Made by a program: the position numbers and the translations under genes. DNA of 64,000 nt from Lactuca virosa (lineage: Eukaryota > Streptophyta > Magnoliopsida > Asterales > Asteraceae): contig CAKMRJ010005745.1 in the NCBI GenBank assembly GCA_928212115.1, forward strand, positions 68,280,474-68,344,473, written 5' to 3'. The notes under the pieces were generated by a model, which saw only the letters and a program-made list of their open reading frames with translations, ran no database searches and had not been told where the DNA came from. Positions 1-13,777 of this stretch are shown one piece after another. How positions within the stretch are numbered: the stretch's first letter is position 1; each line of letters begins with the position of its first letter.

Positions 1-800
1 TCGTTCCACCTTCTTATCTTCTGGAGTGACCATTGCTGGGCAGAGGAGGGCCAATTCATTGAATCGGGTTGGTGTAGGTTTCACGTCGGAGCCGTCATCT
101 GAGGTTCCAAAGTTCTTGTTCCAGCTTTGAATTTCGCCTCTCGGCAGTAGTACCTTCATCATCAAGGTTTTTAGTTCTGCCCAGGTTATGGAGCTAGCCA
201 CTTCGAGAGTAAGTGAACTAATATGGCAGTTCCACCAAGTAAGGGCCCGACCGATGAATGTGAAGGCTACGAACTTAACTTTGTTCGCTTCGGGGCAAGA
301 GCACACTTGAAAGACTACTTCGGTCCTTTCAAACCATTGCATTAAAGCGATGACTCCCCCACTCCCATTGAAACGTCGGGTTTGCCATTGGTGAAGTCTT
401 TGTAAGAACACTCTCTTGTGCGCACCCATCTGTCGCCCTGGTTAGAGGGTTGTAACACCTGGCCCAGATCCACCATTCCCATTAGAGACAATTTGGGACA
501 CGGCTTGCCGCTACTGCTGCTGCTATTGTAGCTGGAGTATTGTTGGATCAAAATTGTGGAAGCGGCGGCAGAGGTGTTGGTGATGGTGGTGGAGGGATGT
601 CAGTGATGGTGATGGTGATGGTGGGGAGGTGTCGGTGATGGTGATGGTGTGTTGGTCGTGGTGGTGGAAGTGTCGGTGATGGTGAGGAGGTGTTGGTAGT
701 GGTAGTGGAAGTGTCGGTGGATGTGATGGTGGTGGTTTTTAGTCGTAGTGGGGGTGGTGCTGTTGCTGCTAGATAGTCTAGTCTCCTTCCTTGGCGGCAT
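1..800 (-). pseudogene. gypsy-1 gag N-terminal part (left copy)
   Basis: Read on the minus strand from a start at 800 (MPPRK...), this is the same gag as at 13778-14972, cut by the window edge. It includes the repeat-expanded segment at about 572-760 and, further along, the gag core. The frame is broken many times, and several breaks are absent from the other copy, so at least some are base-calling errors. Confidence 0.7.
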
Positions 801-1749
801 GGTTTGTCATAAGTTGTAAACCAATGTTCTTTTAGTAAAAGTATATTTATAAGGAAAAATATTTTATACATAAAGTATATTATTACGTTGTTTTCCGGTA
901 TGTTTACTGCATACATACGATTTTATACTTTTAATTGACCAATACATTGGGTTATGAGGTAAAATGAAAGTATAAAATATTTATTGAGTTTTCCTTGTTT
1001 CCAGTATATGACCGTTTGTAAAAAGTTTCACACATACTAATTTAGTCGGGACATAATTAATATTTTTATGTTTTAAAAAGATCTTTATCGGTTACTTCAT
1101 TTAGTTGGAAAGTGGCATACCAGTCATATGTGATTAAGATATAATAGTCCTTTGAAATAGATGACCCTAACTCCAAGACCACAACCAAACAAGGACATGA
1201 AGTGAAAACAAAGATACTAAATTCTAAGTCTATAGCATCTTAGTACATATGACCTTAGCGCATCACTTAGCAGCTATTGATCTATAAATAAATACCTATT
1301 TATTCTCAGATAATTTATTATAGTAACACAAAATACTCCTATAGTATTTGTAAATGTTTAGTTTTGAGTTCTTAAAGTATCCTTTGTAGTGTGTTATTAG
1401 GGTTTGTTAGATTTGTTGCCCATCCTGACCATCCCCGGTATATGAAGTCAATTCCCGGACGATATAGTTGATCAGGGCTATACTCTTTCCCATATTTAAT
1501 CCACATATACTAGGCATACTCAAAATGTTCAACTTTCTTCTTTTGCTTTATGTTTTCGTCGTTATGATACCATGCGAGCATGTAATGTATGTCTGTATAC
1601 TTTAATCAAGAAAATCATTTATTTTCTAAGAGTATATTATTTGAAAAATGCACAAATCAGAGACTATTAGTCCCAATTGTGTTTATAGTTTGTATATCTT
1701 ATGTGGTTGATATACTTAATTGACTATAAACTGTGCTCTGATACCAATC

Positions 1750-4620
1750 TGTCACACCCCCCACAAGGATGGCGGGCGGAAACGTCCAGGGGTGGAGGAC
1801 TTCATTTATAGTATCATAACAACAATTGTAATAGTAATTGAAGCAAACACAACCAATCTATATATAATTGAAAAAGTTACATCATTGTATGAAATTACAT
1901 GTTTACGAATCAATTACAATCTGTTGACAAAATATGAAATAGTAGACGCCTTAGCGCCCCATCCTCAAAAGCACTTGGTTACCTGTTAATGATTTCCTGA
2001 GAATACAAGTGTTTTGAAAGAGTGTCAACACAAAGGTTGATGAGTTCATAAGCTTTTGTTTGGTATTATTAAAAGCCTTTCGTTTGTAAAAGTAGTATTT
2101 GTTTTAGAAAATCCAATATTTTCCTTAAAATGTATATGTAGTCTTAAATTCAAAGACCGAAATATATAAGTAACTTTTCTTACTTATAATAAATAATGTA
2201 AGTTTAAATCGACATAAACTCGTTTAATTTTAATGAAGTTCCCGTAAATTCCAATATTTATTAATACTTTGTGTGAGTTTATTATAACCATGCTATGACC
2301 AAGGTTGCCCTAAAACGACGTTCTTCGGGCGTCGGCGTCGGAAATGTTATGACATTTGTCACCCCCGTCCTATCGGTCTAACTGTTGCATGCAGTTTAGG
2401 TGTGGGTTTGTCCACCCAATATAGATCTATACACAACTATTCACGCCTCTCCCTCAAGGAGACTCTGGTTACAATACCGGACTCTAATGGTAATTTGAAG
2501 TAAATGTCTCACAAAGTCATTAACGGAATACGTGTTATGAAAACTTGGTACCGTATGGCCGTACCTGCTTAAATGAACATATCCTTTTTTTAAATGTACC
2601 CTTTTTAAATGTATGTGTTATGTAATGTATCATAAACTATACCTATTATAGTTTATCAACCATGGATAGTACGTAGTAATGTATGCAAACTATATTCAAA
2701 ATAGTTTATTAAATGTTTGAATGTATCGGTTGTACTTTGATTATAATCACTTGTTCTTTATATTTTATATGTCCAAATCCATTTGTAAACTGATGTGTGT
2801 CTAAATATTAAGAAAAAATGTTCATATATTGTAATAACATATAATCACATAAAGATATACACCTTGCTCAACATGTTAAGGTGAAATGAAATTGACAGCA
2901 ACTTTTGTTGTATACAGTTTCTGTTACTGTTATTAGAAAATTTATAAGAAAAATCATCAAAGCTCCAAATCCAAATCCACAAATTGTGAGAAGTTTGGAA
3001 TATGAGTCTAGTTTGTTCATAAATTTATCATGATTTTAGTGATCTCTAACAGAGGTCAAACTGTCCATAATCACAGACTGGTCCGGGTTTGCCTCTGAAA
3101 TGATAGGCAGTTTTGTAAAAATCACCATAGTTGAATAAAAATCACATGGAGATGTGCAAGTAGCCATGTAAAGCTAAGAGTTTGAAAACTAAATATTTAA
3201 GTTGACCAAAACAGTCCGGGATCGAAGAAGTTCATCTTTTATGATGTAATCTGATAGAAAAAGTTTAATTGTGTTTTGATGATTTTACTTGTATTCCCCC
3301 TTAAAACTTAAGAAAACATGTAAATGTAGGGGTATGAACTCACCCTATTTGGTTTCAGTAGATGAAAGTGAAGATAGCGGAAGTGTTCAACCCAGAAACT
3401 AAGAAGATGTCTTGATGATTCGAGAATCTAACATCGAATAAGATGGAATTTGTGTAAGATATCAATAATTTGAGTTGAATGAGATGTAATAATATATGAA
3501 TGGAGAGATACTTACTATTGAAGAAAGAAATCCCTGAAGAAAGCCTTGAAGTTCTTGAAGTTGAGAGAAAAGATGAGAGAATTTTGGAGAGTGTCCTTTG
3601 GTTGCTAAGTGTAGAATGAAAGAACTTTATGGAGAATGAGGAGAGAGGATCAATCCTCCAGCTCTTAGAACGTGGGAAGAACTGAGATTGGGTGTTGTAA
3701 GGTCCACTAAGTGACAAGGAGTAGTGGAAAGAGTGGCTGATCATGGAGTGAGGTGGTGGTGGTTTGCTTTTGCCATAAATTAGGAAAAGCAAATTTTCCC
3801 TCAATAATTAGTTCAACCACTAATTCTTTTAATATATTTTTATAAAAGCCCTGGGGATTTATATATTTTGGGGCCTTAGTTTATAAAATAAAGTTGTTGG
3901 TGAAAATCCCAGGTTAAAATAATGAAAAACGAGTTAAACGAAGTCGTAGTTGAAAAACCGGTAAAAAGGGGCCGTCTGCGAGACCTCTCGCAAGGGCTGT
4001 CTGAGAGGCTTCTCATGCGAGGCTTCTGTCCTGAGAGGCTTCTAATGAGAGGCTTCTCATGAGAGGCTTTGGTCCTGAGAGGCTTCGGTCCTGAGAGGCT
4101 CTCATGAGAGTTTTCGCTTCTAATAGGAGGGTTTGGTTCCTTAAGGTTATTTTACCCGTTTTAACCCCGTTCAAGTGGTTTTTTGACCCGGTTAAGGGTC
4201 GGGATGGCCCGAATGATTACAAAAAGTTAAAGTAACTTTTGAGAGAGATTTGGGAGAGATTTCAAATAGAAAGAGGTGGTTTAGAGTGAAACGATTTAGA
4301 GAGGTTTCGTTGTGATTAATTTGAGTGTCCGGCTTCACAACGCAAGGTTCGTAAACCCCGTTAAAACCGTGTTTTAGTGTCGTACACCACTCCCGATGAG
4401 TGTGCAATAATGTTTATCGTTTTGGTTCAGTGTTTACGGCATTGAGACTTAGGACATTCAACACACGAACTTTCCAAATGATGTTTCTCTCATTAAAATA
4501 TTGCATTGTACAGTAATTACATAGTGTAAACCCTAATATACAAGGGTTAATTGAATTGATTGGTTTTGACTGTTGACTTTGTTTTGACTTGACTTGACTC
4601 AATTTTTACGGTTTGTCACA
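1750..4620 (-). mobile_element. gypsy-1 LTR, left copy
   Basis: Same LTR as 15911-18779, with the same TGTCACA ends and the same internal repeat array (about 3970-4120). It probably represents the same locus sequenced in another contig. Confidence 0.85.
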
Positions 4621-5809
4621 CTTTGTGCATATCATTACAAGAGGACCACTGCATATAAGTTTAGAATCTAACAGATTTAGTAATGCCAGGGAATCTGGGA
4701 TTCGTGCATTTGCAATATGGATTGGAATTGTGAAATGAGAATCATCGAAGTATGTTCAATCGATCTATTTCACAGAGTAAAAGATCATAGACAAACTTAG
4801 TGTGCATACTTGATGTATTGCATAACAAATGTTAGTGACAAACATAGTGTGCATACTTGGAGTATGCATGACTAGTGTTTAGAAAACAGAGTGTACATGC
4901 TCGGAGCATGGGACAGGTATTGTTTTAATTCAAGTATAAGTTTGATAGGATGAAACCGTATACAATGCATAATGTTGTAATCAAATGGTGATAAATAAAA
5001 GGTGTTTTTTATTTATATTCATTAGTTCTGAGACCATAGTTGATTCGATTATTCTTGTGTTTCACTTTGCATGTTTTGACTGCAGAATAACTAGTCGCTC
5101 TTCCTGAATGACTAAGTTATTCAAACCATCCACAGTTGGTCATATGTTGGAAGTAGATATTGAATCAAGACTGTCATGGGGTGGATTTGTAGAGGTCTAA
5201 GATGTTGGACAAAGTGGTGCTACAACACTCATGGGTGCTCATAAGTTCTGAGTATTGGTATCAACCCACGCTCACTGGTATCACTTCATGGAATTTTATC
5301 TCGAGTGATCGTGAGATGGTAATATCATATAAGTCTTCAAACCTAGAGATATCACTTTTGCCTATGAATTGGTTATACATTGATCGTACGAAACCGCATT
5401 GGTAACTTGATGTGATAAAACGTGCCTTTGTGTATGCTTCAATAAGTAGTAGAATAAGCATATTAGTCAAAGTTTATCTGTTCTTCTTGGATTAGAAGCG
5501 ATATTTGGCCCCCCGATGATTTTGTTTTGACCTATGTACCGGGCCCGGTCAGAACTAAGTTGATCTGTTCACTTAAGTTCTATGTCAAACAAATCGGAAA
5601 TCGAGGGAAACAAACTGCGGACAATAATTAAGACATTGTTCCATGTATTTTTCCGGCTGATATCTAGAACAGAGGATTATATGATCACTTATCTTAAATG
5701 GAGTATCATCATCATCTCAGTTCCACGAGACCTTGAAAAGAGTGATTGTTGGTCGGTTCCTGAAGTCATACTTACAGTTCTAGTTATTAGACTTATCTAA
5801 GTGGGAGAC

Positions 5810-6514
5810 TGTTGGATTATGTGTCTAAGTTCAAACTATTTCTGGGGTTTGTACTTGACCCGACCCGGCATGGTCCATTTGGGTTGCATGGCATCATGCA
5901 TTTGGATAAAATAAAATGAGAGAAATAACACTTATGGTTTATTAATATATTATAAGTTCTAATATATTTAAATAATATATTTAATTCGTATTGATCAAGA
6001 ATTAATCTTGAATTAATTAAGTGATCAAAAGGCTCCATGGATTCTCAAGTTGGGTTAAACCCATTGGATGCTCCATGGGAGTTACAAACCCATGGTCATG
6101 GAAATGAAGAGTCATGTCACATTAGGTTTACATGGTGTAACCCTCTATGTGACACACTATATAAGGATCAAACATGTTCACAAAATCGGCACCTAAGTAA
6201 GAGTGAGAGAGCATAGCCGATTTCTAAGTATGTGACATTTTCTCTCAAAGTTATTCCAAGTGCATTTAGTGTTTTATGTGAGACATTTGAGGCATCACTT
6301 GGGGTGCTAGGCTCTCAAGGTTTTTCAAGGAATCAAATAACTAAAAGGTATTATTTCTAGTTATCTTTTATGATTTAAAGTTCCCCCATGTATGCTAGAT
6401 TGGATTAAGAACCTTTGAAATCATATTTGCATGTATTTTAGACAAACATAGATCCAAGGTTTTTCTAGGGTTGCATGTACACTTAGGAGTGTTAGAATTG
6501 CTCAAAACCCAACA
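5810..6514 (+). mobile_element. copia-3 LTR, left copy
   Basis: Same LTR as 19976-20681, with the same TGTTGGATTATG start and CCCAACA end and scattered single-base indels. Confidence 0.85.
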
Positions 6515-8260
6515 ATGACGCCATAGCAATCGGGGCCGTACCGGGGACCAAATCGATCCTAAAATCCACCTGCCTCTCAGGAGGCACACTGGGTATTCCT
6601 CCAGAAACACATCAGGGTTCCACGAACTCTAGGCACATTCGAAACTAAAACTTCCTTCTCGAACCGAGTGTCAACCATATATACGAGATAACCCAGACAC
6701 CCTGCTTTTGATACTGACGAGCCTTACCAGCAGAATAGAAGGTTGATCCAATCATTGGTACCCTCTCATAAATAACCAATTCTCCCCACTTGGGGTTCAA
6801 AATACTACTAGCTGCTGTCGCAGTCAATCATCGCACCAACCTACTTAGCAGTCCATCCGTACGATTATGCATACATCCCCATGACAATAGGGATCAGATC
6901 ATCAGGTAAGACACCACGAAAATCTCCAAGACAAACCCTGATAAATGCTTTGATGTAGAAGCCCCGTGTTTGTTGGCGATAGAAACCCGCAATAGACACT
7001 CCAACTCTCCAAGAGTCAAATCAAAACTCCTACTAAAAGATTGAGATACAAAAGACTGACTCGCACCCATTCAAAAAGCACAAGAGCAGGAAGGGAGTTC
7101 ACTAAGGAGGTGCCTAGTAGAATCATAAACTAAGCATACCGTAAAAGAACTGACAGAATAGTAAATGAGAACATACCAATAACAACGTCTGGCACTGCCC
7201 TGGCCTCCTCTACAGTGAGTTGGATAACACGACCCCGGGCCCTTGAGGGCTCTCCCTAAACCTGGTATCCATCTGTGATCCACAAAGTAGTCGGTGTAGG
7301 AGCTTGCGTTGGCTTTGCAGCGAGCAAGGATAGTTGAACTTCACATGGACCACCTGATCATAGTGGTAACAAATCTTGGTGCTCGAGATTGAGCCTGCTT
7401 GATAATTCCTCGCGAAGTGTCCCTCCTTGCCACATTTGTGGCATCCAAAAGAAGAAGACCGACAAATACCCTCATGGACGTTTTCGCACTTGCCACAAGT
7501 TCGGCCCCCTCTATCTCGATCTCTCGCTCCTCACGGACATTCTGAAGATCGACGAGGGTAAAATAACATCGGGTGGACACAAACTATCAGATTCGTCTCT
7601 TGAGAATACTCAAGTATCACATCATCTGATCCGGCTCTGATGCATCGAACTTACGACAAAATAAACCCTATTAGTAAGCATATTGGTAATCTCTATCACT
7701 TCTCAGTCGTCTCTCTCAGATCTAGGTACTCCTAAGCCCATCTCTCCCTCCCACCAAGGGGAACATATCTCAAATCGAACAATCTCTGAGAACTGCTCCC
7801 AGGTAACAACTCCCTCTACTCAGATTTTAATAAACCAGTGACCAATCTCTCTAATCCTTTGTCCCTAATTGGAGAAGGTTCAAGGCACCTTGACCTTCTG
7901 GTCATCCGGGGCAAGAACATGTGAAGAAACAACCCTCCTATCAAGTAAGCACCTCATCGCCACCATCGGGTCTTTGAACCCATCAACTGTGGGGGCTTTC
8001 GTATATCGAAGTCCTGATACTAAAGGATATCTCCCCTCGAATCCCGCCGCAGCAACAGCTACGCTAGCTGCAACTGCAGCAGCATCAGTGCGTGCTGCAG
8101 CATAGGAATCTTCAAAAAGTCAATCATTGTGGTCTTGATAGACCCAGAAGCTCCGGAATAGAGCTCCAGACCGCAGCAGCTACCTCGGTAGTGATCACCT
8201 CACGAATGTCATCATCAGTCAGTCTCGACCTATCCTGCTACCCGCTCCCAATCCAAAACC
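6515..8260 (-). pseudogene. gypsy-2 gag-protease-RT start, left copy
   Basis: Same degenerate region as 20682-22460 with further frame breaks. Traces of the zinc knuckle (about 7400-7450), the protease (about 7070) and the RT linker (about 6540-6640) remain. Confidence 0.7.
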
Positions 8261-9095
8261 TCTTGTAATCACCATACTGAAAAATAAACCAAAACAAACA
8301 TAAAAGATATACAGAAAAAGTCACAATTCATACTCCTATAATCATCAAAAACAGGACTAACCCTTGGGGTTTATGACTTCCTTGCTACGCGTACGGGTCC
8401 TGTGCTTTCAGTACCACTGGCCCATACTACCTTCCACACCTACCCGTATTTGTATCAATGGATCATCACAAACTGCCCAAAAACGAACCCAAAACTAGAA
8501 TACTCATAAACCTTATCCTCTCTCTTTCGAGAGTAGCAGATCCCTTGTCAAATGGCCTGCTACACCACATACTCACTATGAAACTTCCACCAACCCTGCA
8601 GCCACTGTGCATGCTAATCATAGATAACGTTGGATCCTATAGATATTCACATAACTGATTCTACCCTAAACCCTTAATCAGACAAAAAACAGGAAATAAG
8701 GCTAGATCAACATTCTCAGGCTATAGAATCTAGTTATGTACGACAATGATGCACACACTAAGCAACTACATTAATGATGTCAATTTCATCTAACACATAG
8801 ACGTCCTACTAGGGCTATCAGGCATCATAAATAAGGAAATCTTCATGTAATCCCGAAAGATCCTATAGCCTATCACTAGCCAGCAGTTCTCTCATGATCA
8901 TCAATAACTAATAACAATGTGGGTAAACTTGGGGTATACTTTCTTGCTCCGTCTGATCGTACAATCTTGTCCTCATTGGTTACTTTTGGAAACAATTTTT
9001 GAAAATAATTTTGAAAATTTTTACAGATCTTAGTTTGAATCTGGATTCGTACGAATGTCATCAAGATCTCTCAAAGCAGGGCTCTGATACCAACA

Positions 9096-10902
9096 TGTAA
9101 CATTCCAAATATCATAATAAAATTTTCATTTTCAATCAAGGAAACCATTGTTTTCAAAACAAAACCCATAACAAAACCATGTATAAAATACAAATATCCC
9201 TAAGATGAATATATCATAAATCCTAAAACATACCATCGAAGGATGTGTAGGATCACGCCTTCACCTTGCCACAGTCATTAGAAGTACCTGAAACAATAAC
9301 TGAAACTTTAAGCCAAAGCTCAGTGAGTTCCCCCAAGTACCACCTACAACCATAAGATAACATCATGCATACATGAGCCTTTATCCTGACTGGACCACAA
9401 CACCGGCCTGCAGCCCTATCTAGCCGCTCCCGAAGCCTTCAGCATGACTGGTCCATAGCACCGGGCCTACAGTCTATATGGACCGCTCTCTGGGCCTTCG
9501 GCATCATGGACTACCTCACAGCCTTTAGTCTATCCGGACCGCCCTGGGTGTCTTGGCCTTCAGCACTAGCAGGACCGCTTCAACCCAACAAACCAAAAAC
9601 ATGTTGACATATACAATAACATTCAATAACCATCAAACACAAATAATCATATAGATCTACAGTCTAACACATACTCAATATATCTTAATCAAAATTACCA
9701 AAACACATAATCTAGTGGGCCGGTATTGGTACCTTCAACCCATAAGTATAGGAGGAAAACTCACCTCTCAGACATACTAGATAGTTGAACAGAAACAAAG
9801 CTCCAGATACCGGCTCTACAGGTCACCTAATTAACAAGAAATGACCACTTCTTAACCATAGCTCCAAAATACCCAAAATAACCCCAAGTCAGCATTTTGG
9901 GTAAAATTCGTGACCGAAAAGATCTAAACCGTTTTACCCTTCCCAAAGCGTATCTTAACATTGACCAAAGTCAAATGGTCAATGAAAGTCAACAGGTCAA
10001 AGGTCAAAGTCAACAAACAACCACAATCTTTCAGACTGATTACGCAGGCGTACTCAGTAACTATGCCCAGCCTAGTTCATCCTTGACCATTTTACGAGTG
10101 TTGATCGAGTATGCGCTATGTACCATCTGGTACGCCCAACGTACTCGCAGATTCTATCCTTCTCATTAAGAGCTTATTTCCTTCATTCCTTTTGTCCAAT
10201 CCCAGATCCAAGCCCAAATATCAATCTAAGTCATAAAGTTTCCAACTTTAATACTTTAAATGGCTAGAAGTTGCCCAATACAAAAACATTAACTTCTTAA
10301 CTCATCCTGACAACATACACCATGCATGAAGAAAACTAAGAACCAAGATCAACAAATTTATGACTCAAGACACCTCAAAACATCCGAAAGGACAACTCCA
10401 TATGGTTCAGAGCATCCATACTCATGAACAACAAGATTATGGGGCTTAAAAGCATTAGAATCTAACCACTAGCAAGACTCAAGAGAAACATCATCAAGAC
10501 CAGAGCTTTTGACCTTCAAAGGATGCTTAAGGGTGAGATACTTTTGGATCTAAGTTGCTTTTGAGCTCCCAATGTGATTTTACTTCTTTTTTCCTTTGAG
10601 ATCACCAAAAACACACACAGAAGGTCAAAAATGATCACAAAAGGGATTAGGGTTAGCTAGGATCGAGTTGGGGATGAAGGCTAGTGAATGAAAGGGTTTG
10701 AGGCTATAATGAGGTTTAAATAGGGTGCAAACCTTAAATATTACGGTTTGGGTCCACCCACGTACGCTCAGCACACATAAGGAGTACATCGCGCATACGC
10801 GCCCAGACACACGCTTCTTGATTAAAAGCCACATGGGACCATTTTGTATACAAACTCATAATAAGGTTCAAATGTAAAACTACATGAACTTAGGTTGTTA
10901 CA
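9096..10902 (-). mobile_element. gypsy-2 LTR, left copy
   Basis: Same LTR as 23279-25108, with the same termini and internal repeats. Confidence 0.85.
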
Positions 10903-12565
10903 CTTTCAAGACATGATAAACATATCTCCTAAAAGTCTAAACAATTCATTGCCATTTCTCATAATTCAAAATATGAAAAAGGGATGTTGTAATCATATTG
11001 GCATTTGAGAATGCAATTATTACAACCATATCCATATTGATATTTATCAGATCTTTAAAATCTATCAGCGAAAGTATTTCCTCATAATCATTCTCATGAG
11101 TTAGAGCGAAACCTTTGGCCACCTAGATTTAAAGGTTCATACGTTCCCATCCACGTGGATCTATCATTTCCAATCTATAGTCATAAGATAAGGTTTAGGA
11201 AAACATTTAATTTTCCTTTATGTACGGAACTTCGTTATTATATTTCTTGCCTTCTGTGGTAGCAAAAGAGCCCACCAGTGATTCCATGTTGTTAGCAACT
11301 CACCCATATTGATCAGTGTAACTTTGAATAACCAATGTGCTTAGCTTTTTGCAGTTAAATGAAGAACATAGAGCTCATAAGCATTGCCAACTCAACTGGA
11401 GGTGCACGGAAATAAGAATATGTCAATTAAACACAACATTTTTTCAACCTCTATTCGTGTGCTAGTGATAACTAAAAGGATTACTGTCAGTTGAATTGAC
11501 AAGATCAAATCAACATGACTCCCACTAACTCTTGAAATGTGACTTTTCTCTCAAGCAACATGCCTCGATGAGCTAAAACAAACATTCACAAGGTTCGTGT
11601 GTGGAAACATTTCATAGGATAGGAACTCCATTTATCTTTTGTTTCTAAATCACGAAGAAAAAAAAAACATGAAAACTCAAATTCTAAATGTGATAGAGTA
11701 AGAAAGAAAACATTATTACTCAACATATTACGGGGGTGTTATCATCCTTTCTTCGTTTCATTTGAGTTTCAAGATTACGATTCATGTTACTAGAGCATGG
11801 GCTCTAAAACTAGATTTGGAATAAAGCATGAATCATTCTATGACCGAACCATTTCCAATAATGTATGATTCCTCTTCTTACTCATACAGTTTCACTAAGA
11901 TGTTCTTGGAGGATTATTGTGATACAATTCCACAATTACTAGATGATCATGAAACATGATACTAAGCACTTACTTTCTTTTCAGATTGAAGAATCTTTTT
12001 ATCCTTCTGCTTAATGAATCTTCTATCTGTTATGCTACATTTTGAATATTTTCAAAGTATCAAAATTCTGTTTAATCTTGTAAACAAACCGTATTTACTG
12101 AAAATAAGTAAATCATGCTGCAGAGTTATTGTCCCCTGTGGTGGATCTGAAGAGTGCATATCAATATGTACTAAATCCATTAGTCCTTTCACTTGCCTCA
12201 CATAAGCACGCGAACCGTGAGTTAATTCGTAATTTTCCAATAAACAATATTCTCACATATATACACTTCGACTTGTACAACACACCAAGTATCTGTCCAG
12301 TTGCTTGATGAGATTTCTTTTTCACCTGGTCAATTATGAAGTACAAAATGACTATCAGAAGAATCAAATCCACAATTTATTTGCTATTATTAGAAACATA
12401 CCAACGCTTTCATTAACGAGATTGCAAGGAAATACGATAAGGTAACTAAAGTAAAACAAACTTTGCTTTTATTGAAATAAAATGAAAATTGGAACTTGTC
12501 CTTACAGTGCATGAAATGAAAACTATGTTTTAACCTCTCCCGAAGAGTAATAACAATCGATTATT
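10903..12565 (-). pseudogene. copia-O pol remnant, left copy
   Basis: Same decayed integrase-region DNA as 25109-26765. The ASERTNGFSTY and VHIDMHSSDPPQ fragments are on the minus strand near 12160-12240. Confidence 0.7.
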
Positions 12566-12569
12566 AATT

Positions 12570-13332
12570 TGTTGGATTAGGTGTCTAAGCCTATAAATAA
12601 TTGGTATGTACTTACCCGATAGTGGCATGGGTCCATTTCGGGTTGCCTTCACCAGAACAATCTGATAGGATGGATATTTGAGAAAGAGGTTATTTGTGAT
12701 TTATTAATATACTATAAGTATAATATATTAATGAGAAATCATATTATTTAATTGGTATTGATCAAGAATTAATTTGGAATTAATTTTGTGATCAAAAGAG
12801 ACTCATTAAATTAACGGATTTGGACTGTTAGGTAAATCAGTATTACATAACATTTGCGCTAATGATCCATGTTGATTAGAATGGACTAAGAGTTAGGTCT
12901 AAAGGGCTTATCATAGGATTATTAGATTTCTAGCCCAAGGTAGTGGATTAGGGTTACAAGTTGAAACTTAGGAATTCCACACTATAAGTGTTGCCCCTTA
13001 GCTCCAAAGCTGGCACCCAAGAGTTCCAAGTAGAACCCTAGCCGATTTTGTGTTCTACTAGCCTCTCTTTCATTTTCCTCCACTTGTTCATGGTGTTTGT
13101 TACTTTTTGAGGCATCACACTTGAGGGGTGCTAAGCCTTCAAAGGCCCCAAATTCTACATGCTACAACTAAGAGTATTCTTGTAACCAGTTTTATGTTTC
13201 AAACCAAGTTGTATATAGGTCTAGTTTCATGCTTTGGATAAGTTTTGTTACATGTATAACTAGAGAAAACTTAGATCCAAAGCATTAGGGTTGTATGTGC
13301 CCATTGGAGTGTTGTAGTACATAAATCCCAAA
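12570..13332 (+). mobile_element. copia-1 5' LTR, left copy
   Basis: Same LTR as 26771-27539. It is followed by the same primer site and leader up to the N gap. Confidence 0.85.
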
Positions 13333-13764
13333 TTGGTTATCAGAGCCATGGGTAGTTTCTGTTGTATAGATGCATTGGTTATTTGTTCAAAGCTGGAAAT
13401 AAAAACTGCTCTCTGTACACGTGGACTCGATGAGTCTATGATCTGACTCTACGAGTCAAGCACAAATTAAGCCAACTATACGAGTCCAGTATTGACTCGA
13501 CGAGTTGGATATGTTGGTTGCAGTTTTTCGGTTTTTGGCCAGAATTGGATTAGGATCATACCGTGAACTGTCTTATATCATAAAATCTGTTTTTTCTTAT
13601 ATGGTAGTGATCAACCTCATCCAATTAAAAGATAAATGACAAATATTTAAGATAATTACAAGTTAATTGTGAAATATAAATTCTAAACCTTTTGGCTTCA
13701 TAACTTAAATTTAGACGTAAAAGTTTAATTACGGCTTTGTTGATAATTAATTAAAAGATTAATT

Positions 13765-13777
13765 NNNNNNNNNNNNN
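13765..13777. other. 13-N assembly gap
   Basis: Thirteen N bases. From memory, a fixed 13-N gap is what the Bionano hybrid-scaffold software writes between contigs whose optical maps overlap (a negative gap). That fits the finding that the sequence on the left reappears, in register, on the right. Confidence 0.95.

Larger units (their letters stand above)
1..13764. repeat. Noisy duplicate of 14183-27979 (probable unmerged contig overlap)
   Basis: The whole stretch matches 14183-27979 in order and orientation: gypsy-1 gag and LTR, copia-3 LTR, gypsy-2, copia-O remnant, then the copia-1 LTR and leader. It ends exactly at a run of 13 N. Differences are mostly single-base gains and losses scattered evenly through coding and non-coding DNA, as expected of uncorrected long-read contig ends rather than evolutionary divergence. 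The left copy is slightly shorter. I treat it as redundant sequence; a real 14-kb duplication is less likely but not excluded. Confidence 0.85.
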